Origin: Spirochaetaceae bacterium
Lineage (GTDB): Bacteria; Spirochaetota; Spirochaetia; Treponematales; Breznakiellaceae
Length of the DNA stretch: 9,246 nucleotides
Reading direction: 5' to 3'
Assembly: GCA_031273985.1 (NCBI GenBank)
Contig: JAISQV010000166.1
Location: 1-9,246, forward strand
Shown here: positions 5,780 through 9,246 of the stretch, piece after piece
How the letters are laid out: the number at the start of each line of letters is the position of its first letter
How positions within the stretch are numbered: the stretch's first letter is position 1
Translations under genes and position numbers: made by a program
The notes under the pieces: generated by a model
Told to the model about the DNA's origin: nothing
The model's input: only the letters and a program-made list of their open reading frames with translations
Databases searched by the model: none

Positions 5780-6652
5780 TTATTGGAATAATTCCAATTG
5801 TACACTTTTGTTTTTTTCCTCAAACGTATGCATATATTCAAATAATCTTTCTGCATTGTGTTTAATATTATGTTCTTCACATACATTATTAAATATTTCC
5901 ATAAGTTCTTTATTGTTAGCGCTCTTTATTATATAATTATTGCCATATCTTCTTTGATATTTTTCTCTTAATCCGGGAAAATATTTATCCAGATTTTGGT
6001 AAAAATATTCCCGATCCCCTTCCCGTAAGGTTAAACCCATTTCAAAACATATAATACCGTATACTTTGGCCTCTATACAATAATTTAATAGGCCAATCAA
6101 ATTTTCCTTTGTGTCATTTATACATGGAAGTATCGGGCTTAACCATACTATTGTCTGAATATCCTTATCACGCATTATTTTTAGCACTTCAAACCGTTCT
6201 TTTGTTGTGGATACATTCGGTTCAATGATTTTACATAATTGTTCATCAAAAGTGGTGAGCGTTATTTCTACAATACATTTCGCGTTGTTGTTGATTTTTA
6301 CCAGTAAATCAAGGTCTCTTAATATCAGGCTTGATTTTGTTTGAATGGCTAAACCAAAACCGTATTTTTCTATAATTTCCAAACATATCCTTATATTTTG
6401 CAAATTTTCTTTTATGGGAATATACGGATCGCTCATTGCGCCGGTGCCGATCATACATTTCTTATGTTTGGTTCTTAATTTTTTCTCCAATAATTCAGGG
6501 GCGTTAATTTTAATTTCCACGTCTTCAAATTCATGGTCCATGTTGTAACATTTACTTCTCGCATCGCAATAAATACAGCCGTGAATACATCCGCGGCTGA
6601 TATTCATACCGTTTGATTGGGATAAAATGCCTTTGTACTCTTTGAAATGCAT
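5780..6652 (-). CDS. SPL-family radical SAM protein (spore photoproduct lyase-like)
   Basis: A 290-aa protein counted from ATG 6652. C22-X3-C26-X2-C29 (CIHGCIYC) binds the 4Fe-4S cluster that cleaves S-adenosylmethionine. Other family landmarks are the start MHFKEYKGIL, MIGTGAMSDPYIP (67-79), TKSSLILRDLDLL (105-117), TLTTFDEQLC (131-140), a LSPILPCINDT segment (171-181), and the end QLELFQ. This pattern belongs to the widespread uncharacterised SPL-like radical SAM proteins of Clostridia and relatives; true spore photoproduct lyase is a different, sporulation-linked member, and no DNA-repair role can be claimed here. The protein is full length. A TTG at 6667 would add five residues; neither start has a good ribosome-binding site, and the ATG matches the family's usual beginning. 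It follows the Dabb gene by 22 nt and is probably co-transcribed. Its AT-rich codons differ from all flanking genes. Confidence 0.85.
   Translation of the reverse strand: MHFKEYKGILSQSNGMNISRGCIHGCIYCDARSKCYNMDHEFEDVEIKINAPELLEKKLRTKHKKCMIGTGAMSDPYIPIKENLQNIRICLEIIEKYGFGLAIQTKSSLILRDLDLLVKINNNAKCIVEITLTTFDEQLCKIIEPNVSTTKERFEVLKIMRDKDIQTIVWLSPILPCINDTKENLIGLLNYCIEAKVYGIICFEMGLTLREGDREYFYQNLDKYFPGLREKYQRRYGNNYIIKSANNKELMEIFNNVCEEHNIKHNAERLFEYMHTFEEKNKSVQLELFQ
5782..5798. terminator. Short palindrome at the convergent gene ends
   Basis: ATTGGAAT-A-ATTCCAAT (5782-5798) is a perfect 8-bp inverted repeat spanning the last codons of the radical SAM gene, 9 nt from the stop of the small + strand ORF. 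On the - strand the overlapping AATTATT/AATAATT arms also pair. The stem is AT-rich and weak; a bidirectional terminator is only a possibility. Confidence 0.3.
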
Positions 6653-6674
6653 AATTATTGAGCACAATGTCCGG

Positions 6675-6965
6675 CTATTTTACTTCATAACAAAGGGACG
6701 CGCTCTTTTCTATTACGCCGGTAATATATTGGGCAACTTTTATATGCACGGGATGATCCAGATATGTTTTTATATCCTCATAAGATTCAAATGTATTAAT
6801 AAGCATAAGATCATACGGTGATTCTCCGGCATGAACGTCAAGTTCAACCCGGCTGTCCAATAAAACAGGAATATTGCCTTTCAGTCCCGACAAAACGTCT
6901 TTTGCCTTTTCGACATTTTCCCCGGTACTATCTTTTACCTTGATAAGCAAATTATTGACAACCAT
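6675..6965 (-). CDS. Dabb-domain (stress-responsive A/B barrel) protein
   Basis: A 96-aa protein with a single ferredoxin-like Dabb fold: strand MVVNNLLIKVKD, a helix rich in Lys/Glu, LSGLKGNIPVLLDSRVELDV (71-residue core pattern), YDLMLINTFESYEDIKTYLDHPVHIKVAQYI, then a final strand ending CYEVK. The signature pieces are the central YDL.L...F and the HP.H.KVA motif. Dabb proteins usually form dimers; known ones include small enzymes and stress proteins, so the reaction here is unknown. ATG 6965 is chosen because AAGGAG lies 6 nt upstream; the ATG at 6968 is only 3 nt from it and a TTG at 6980 overlaps it. It is the first gene of the - strand island pair, with its own promoter. Confidence 0.82.
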   Translation of the reverse strand: MVVNNLLIKVKDSTGENVEKAKDVLSGLKGNIPVLLDSRVELDVHAGESPYDLMLINTFESYEDIKTYLDHPVHIKVAQYITGVIEKSASLCYEVK

Positions 6966-7008
6966 CATTTTCTCCTTCAAAGTTGTTAAAGAATCCCCTA
7001 AAGGGAAG

Positions 7009-7044
7009 ATACATTACAATATACATTATGGGTTGTATAGTCAA
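7009..7044 (-). promoter_or_regulatory. Promoter and direct-repeat operator candidate for the Dabb/radical SAM pair
   Basis: Read on the - strand: TTGACT (complement of 7039-7044), a 17-nt spacer and TATTGT (complement of 7016-7021). Two direct copies of ATACATTA on the + strand (7009-7016 and 7021-7028, 12-nt period) flank and overlap the -10 box. GTTG....CAAC around the -35 box (7032-7045) is a further imperfect palindrome. Repeats on the core promoter suggest binding of a repressor; this is inference. Confidence 0.5.
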
Positions 7045-7165
7045 CGGCTTTATAAATATTGAAAAAATTCAGAAAAACTGCGCCTGACAGGACTGCTCTG
7101 TTTTTCATGCCCTGCGGCGCCGTAAGGCTTTCCGTATGCTGCGGAACCAGGACTAGGAGGAACTA

Positions 7166-7393
7166 ATGGCTGTCATGACCGAAGAAGAAGCCGATGCGTT
7201 GGACGAACTGTTGACCCGGACAACACCCGAAGTAAACCCCGCCGTCAAGGGCATAACCGCCCGGAAGGGCTTCAAGATGATACCGGTGGACGATTTTTCC
7301 GTCAAATATATCACCGCCAAAGCGCTTGCCACCCGGCAGACGCCGGAGGAGATCATTCATGCACTGGTAAGCAACGACATTTCTGCCATGTAG
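7166..7393 (+). CDS. Small conserved-looking protein, possibly antitoxin-like (75 aa)
   Basis: Starts at ATG 7166 with a strong AGGAGG at 7155-7160 (5-nt spacing), ends TAG 7393. The product is a soluble, acidic N-terminal half (EEEADALDELLTRTTPEVNP), a basic patch ITARKGFK and a C-terminal segment VDDFSVKYITAKALATRQTPEEIIHALV. The C-terminal part, with A..LA..QTPEEII..LV, resembles small helix-rich DNA-binding or antitoxin-type proteins. I associate similar short proteins, often in several copies, with treponemes, but that is recollection rather than a search. No toxin-sized partner lies beside it. It has normal GC-rich codons and lies between the AT-rich island and the pseudouridine genes, so it belongs to the host side of the boundary. 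Confidence 0.75.
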   Translation: MAVMTEEEADALDELLTRTTPEVNPAVKGITARKGFKMIPVDDFSVKYITAKALATRQTPEEIIHALVSNDISAM

Positions 7394-7518
7394 TGTCCGC
7401 CATGTAGCGAAAATACGCCGGGAGCGTACGCCCCCAGCCCCCTGCTGAAAGCCTGTGGCTCCCCCCTCTCCTCCCTGAGCGAAGCGCCCGCCTGTGGCCT
7501 CTACCCCGGCCTTTGTAC
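7394..7518. other. C/T-rich intergenic DNA with small direct repeats
   Basis: No gene. GCCATGTAG occurs twice (7385-7393, which is the end of the 75-aa gene, and 7399-7407), GCCTGTGGC occurs twice (7451-7459, 7490-7498), a C/T tract covers 7459-7476, and GCGAAGCGCC lies at 7479-7488, as it does upstream of the transporter promoter. Confidence 0.6.
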
Positions 7519-7530
7519 TATACTGATCGC
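7519..7530 (+). promoter_or_regulatory. -10 element of the pseudouridine operon promoter
   Basis: TATACT (7519-7524) is followed by six bases and ATG 7531, the same layout as at 1702-1716, including the CGCATGG context. No convincing -35 box is seen; the best 18-nt-spaced hexamer (TGGCCT, 7495-7500) matches only three consensus positions, so an activator may be needed (inference). Confidence 0.45.
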
Positions 7531-7587
7531 ATGGAACGGACAGAACGGGAAGCCGGGGCAGGCAAGGTGAGGGGAGCGCCGCGATGA
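7531..7587 (+). CDS. Leader ORF of 18 codons, coupled to psuK
   Basis: ATG 7531 is placed at the predicted +1 of the promoter. It opens a frame encoding MERTEREAGAGKVRGAPR, whose TGA (7585-7587) overlaps the psuK ATG (7584-7586) as ATGA. Ribosomes ending there could restart at psuK, which also has its own AGGGGAG at 7570-7576. The peptide is charged with Arg and Glu and resembles nothing I know. It may be a regulatory leader, or merely the 53-nt 5' untranslated region. Confidence 0.35.
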   Translation: MERTEREAGAGKVRGAPR

Positions 7588-8528
7588 AGGCTGCGGTCAT
7601 AGGCGGGGCGAATGTGGATATAGTGGGGCGATCCATACAGTCCCTCATCATGGCGGATTCCAACCCCGCCTATGTGCGCCTCAGCGCCGGGGGCGTGGCC
7701 CGGAACATCGCGGAGAACCTTTTCCGCCTTGGGGTGGAGGTGTCCCTGGTAAGCGCCCTGGGGGATGACCGCTTTGCCGGCATACTGCGGGGCTTCCTGG
7801 AGGATGCGGGCATGGACACGGGCCACCTCCTCACGCGGGAGGGCCTGAACACGGGGCTCTACGTGGCCGTGATGAAACCCTCCGGGGAACTTCTCGTGTC
7901 GCTTAACGACATGGAGGCGGTCATGGCCATAAGCCCCGCCGATGCGGCGAAGCTTGAGCCCCTCCTGGCCGCTCAGGACATGACGGTCTTTGACGCCAAC
8001 CTCAGGGCCGACACCATACTAGTTCTGGCGCGGACGGCGCGGAAAGCGGGGAAACTCATCGCCGCGGACGCCGTTTCAACGGCCAAGGCGGAACGGCTCC
8101 GCCCCGTCCTGGGGCAGCTCGACCTGCTCAAGGCAAACCGGGCGGAGGCGGCGGTCCTCACGGGTTTCCCCCTGGACAATGAAAAAGCCGTCCGGGAGGG
8201 CTGCGCCTTCCTGCTGGGCGCAGGGGTCAAGGAGGTCCACATAACCCTGGGCCGGGACGGCGCCTGCTCGGCCTCCGCCTCGGATCTGGTCTTCAGGCCG
8301 CCCCTCCAGGGCTTGAAGATCAACGTGAACGGCGGGGGGGACGCCTTTGCCGCGGGCGTCATCTACAGCCGCTGCCGCGGGGGCGGGGCCGAAGAAAACG
8401 GGCTCTTCGGCGCCGTCTGTTCCGCGATCGCCCTGGAAACCCCCGAGGCGGTGAGCCGTTCCCTGACCCGGGACGCGGCGGAGGCCCGCGCAGCCCAGGC
8501 CCGTGCCGGCGGGACCGGCAAAGTATGA
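7584..8528 (+). CDS. psuK: Pseudouridine kinase, PfkB family
   Basis: A 314-aa cytoplasmic kinase that phosphorylates pseudouridine with ATP to pseudouridine 5'-phosphate, the substrate of the next gene product. N-terminal VIGGANVDIVG (5-15), ADSNP (24-28) and GGVARN (36-41) match E. coli PsuK closely (IGSANIDVAG, ADSNP, GGVGRN). PfkB signatures follow: GELLVSLNDM (101-110), DLLKANRAEA (180-189), TLGRDG (221-226) and the ATP/catalytic loop NVNGGGDAFAAG (247-258), with the catalytic base D253. That loop reads NGGGD instead of the usual TGAGD, keeping Asp but changing two residues. Start ATG 7584 with AGGGGAG at 7570-7576; the next gene follows after 54 nt. The adjacent psuG makes the pseudouridine assignment strong compared with other sugar kinases. 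Confidence 0.87.
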   Translation: MKAAVIGGANVDIVGRSIQSLIMADSNPAYVRLSAGGVARNIAENLFRLGVEVSLVSALGDDRFAGILRGFLEDAGMDTGHLLTREGLNTGLYVAVMKPSGELLVSLNDMEAVMAISPADAAKLEPLLAAQDMTVFDANLRADTILVLARTARKAGKLIAADAVSTAKAERLRPVLGQLDLLKANRAEAAVLTGFPLDNEKAVREGCAFLLGAGVKEVHITLGRDGACSASASDLVFRPPLQGLKINVNGGGDAFAAGVIYSRCRGGGAEENGLFGAVCSAIALETPEAVSRSLTRDAAEARAAQARAGGTGKV

Positions 8529-8540
8529 CACCGGGACAAT

Positions 8541-8582
8541 ATGATACGCGATATGACTCAAACAACAGGGATGGACAACTAA
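8541..8582 (+). other. 13-codon ORF whose stop abuts the psuG start
   Basis: ATG 8541 opens MIRDMTQTTGMDN and ends TAA 8580-8582, directly followed by the psuG ATG (TAAATG) in the same frame. The spacer has no good ribosome-binding site for psuG (only AGGG near 8566-8570), so read-through of translation from a short ORF could help psuG start. This may equally be chance. Confidence 0.2.
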
Positions 8583-9246
8583 ATGGATAAGCCTTTGGAC
8601 ACTTTGAATAGTATGAATATGCTGGACATTACGGAAGAACTGCGGGACGCCCTTGCATCGGGAAAGGCGGCGGTGGCCCTGGAGTCCACGATCATCACCC
8701 ACGGTATGCCCTACCCGGACAACCTGGAGTGCGCCGAAACCTGCGAAAAGCGGGTCCGGGAGCAAGGCGCCGTCCCTGCAACCATGGCGATAATCGGAGG
8801 CCGGCTCAAGGCGGGCCTCAGCCGGGAGCAGCTCGAATACCTGGCTTCCGCCAAAAACGCGGTAAAATGCTCCCGCCGGGACCTGGGTTACGCTCTCTCC
8901 CGGGGCCTCGACGGGGGCACCACCGTGGCGGCCACCATGATCCTCTCCCGACTGGCGGGCCTGCGCTTCTTTGCCACCGGGGGCCTCGGCGGGGTGCACC
9001 GGGGGGCGGAATCCTCCATGGACATATCGGCGGACATGACGGAGCTCGGCGTCACCCCGGTCTGCGTCGTCTCCGCCGGAGTAAAGAGCATCCTTGACAT
9101 AGGGCGCAGCCTCGAATACCTGGAAACCCTGGGCGTCCCCGTCGCCGCCTACGGGCAGGACCGCTTCCCCGCCTTCTACACCCCGGACTCGGGCTTCGAC
9201 GCCCCCCTGCGCCTCGACAGCCCCGCCGAAGCCGCCCGGATGCTCA
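8583..9246 (+). CDS. psuG: Pseudouridine-5'-phosphate glycosidase (3' partial)
   Basis: The frame is open from ATG 8583 to the window end, 221 of roughly 310 codons. The enzyme cleaves the C-C glycosidic bond of pseudouridine 5'-phosphate, giving uracil and ribose 5-phosphate. Family motifs are VALESTIITHGMPYP (31-45), VPATMAIIGG (64-73), KCSRRDL (95-101), ATGGLGGVHRGAE (131-143), MDISADMTEL (146-155), GVKSILDI (166-173) and PAFYTPDS (196-203). By alignment from memory with E. coli PsuG, the catalytic Glu (E34), the two active-site lysines (K95, K168) and the metal-binding Asp (D151) are all present. The start could instead be ATG 8613 (MNMLDITEEL), but 8583 sits nearer to the family start. 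It has weak ribosome-binding signals and probably depends on psuK translation. Together with psuK it makes the salvage pathway. Confidence 0.92.
   Translation, partial: MDKPLDTLNSMNMLDITEELRDALASGKAAVALESTIITHGMPYPDNLECAETCEKRVREQGAVPATMAIIGGRLKAGLSREQLEYLASAKNAVKCSRRDLGYALSRGLDGGTTVAATMILSRLAGLRFFATGGLGGVHRGAESSMDISADMTELGVTPVCVVSAGVKSILDIGRSLEYLETLGVPVAAYGQDRFPAFYTPDSGFDAPLRLDSPAEAARML

Larger units (their letters stand above)
5775..7080. other. AT-rich island, probably horizontally acquired
   Basis: Base composition changes sharply near 5775 and again near 7080. For example, the 60 bases at 6121-6180 contain 21 G+C, while the 60 bases at 4141-4200 contain 39. The island carries two - strand genes in an otherwise + strand region, with codons mostly ending in A or T. 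I see no transposase, integrase, tRNA or flanking direct repeat, so the mechanism of entry is not visible. Confidence 0.75.

Noticed and set aside
5780..6652. Radical SAM protein considered as true spore photoproduct lyase for UV repair
   Set aside because: It has the SPL-type cluster motif but the other motifs fit the broader uncharacterised SPL-like family, and nothing in the neighbourhood relates to sporulation or DNA repair.
5775..7080. AT-rich island considered as an insertion sequence or transposon
   Set aside because: No transposase gene, no terminal inverted repeats and no target-site duplication could be found by eye; it carries only the two cargo-like genes.
7163..7663. - strand frame over the 75-aa gene and the pseudouridine promoter
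   Set aside because: It would span a well-supported + strand gene with a strong ribosome-binding site and a promoter; no matching start signals on the - strand.
8076..8999. - strand frame of 307 codons covering psuK and psuG
   Set aside because: Both + strand genes have complete catalytic motifs; the antisense product has no recognisable features.

Overview
The window looks like a piece of a GC-rich bacterial chromosome, most likely a Treponema-like spirochaete from a gut habitat. That placement is inferred from the gene content (HmuY-type lipoprotein beside a TonB-receptor tail, three-gene nucleoside-type ABC transporter, a 75-aa small protein of a kind I associate with treponemes) and from the hairpin-rich intergenic DNA. 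No single marker proves it. All high-confidence genes except two are on the + strand.

Layout. (1) 1-1293: the last 27 codons of what is probably a TonB-dependent outer-membrane receptor, then a 379-aa lipoprotein with two HmuY-like domains, so a haem or metal-chelate uptake locus. (2) 1294-1707: a gene-free stretch with four hairpins, an antisense coding-like remnant, a pyrimidine tract and a sigma70-type promoter. (3) 1714-5323: an ABC importer operon (tandem ATPase plus two permeases, each overlapping the next by 4 nt) of the YufOPQ/NupOPQ nucleoside type. No substrate-binding protein is present. (4) 5324-5575: five consecutive hairpins, then a possible 65-aa ORF. (5) about 5775-7080: an AT-rich island on the - strand with a Dabb-domain protein and a complete SPL-family radical SAM protein, probably acquired horizontally. 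(6) 7166-7393: a 75-aa small protein. (7) 7519 to the end: a promoter, an 18-codon leader ORF, a PfkB-family pseudouridine kinase (psuK) and the first 221 codons of pseudouridine-5'-phosphate glycosidase (psuG, cut by the window end).

How the parts may work together. PsuK phosphorylates pseudouridine and PsuG splits the product to uracil and ribose 5-phosphate. The transporter belongs to a nucleoside-uptake family and lies about 2.2 kb upstream. Both + strand transcription units start with the same arrangement, TATACT, six bases, then CATG-type ATG, so that the predicted +1 falls on the ATG (leaderless start). Both are preceded by a pyrimidine tract and a GCGAAGCGCC motif. I infer that the two operons may be co-regulated and form one nucleoside/pseudouridine salvage system, later split by the AT-rich insertion. 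This is the most interesting hypothesis in the window and it is not proven by the sequence.
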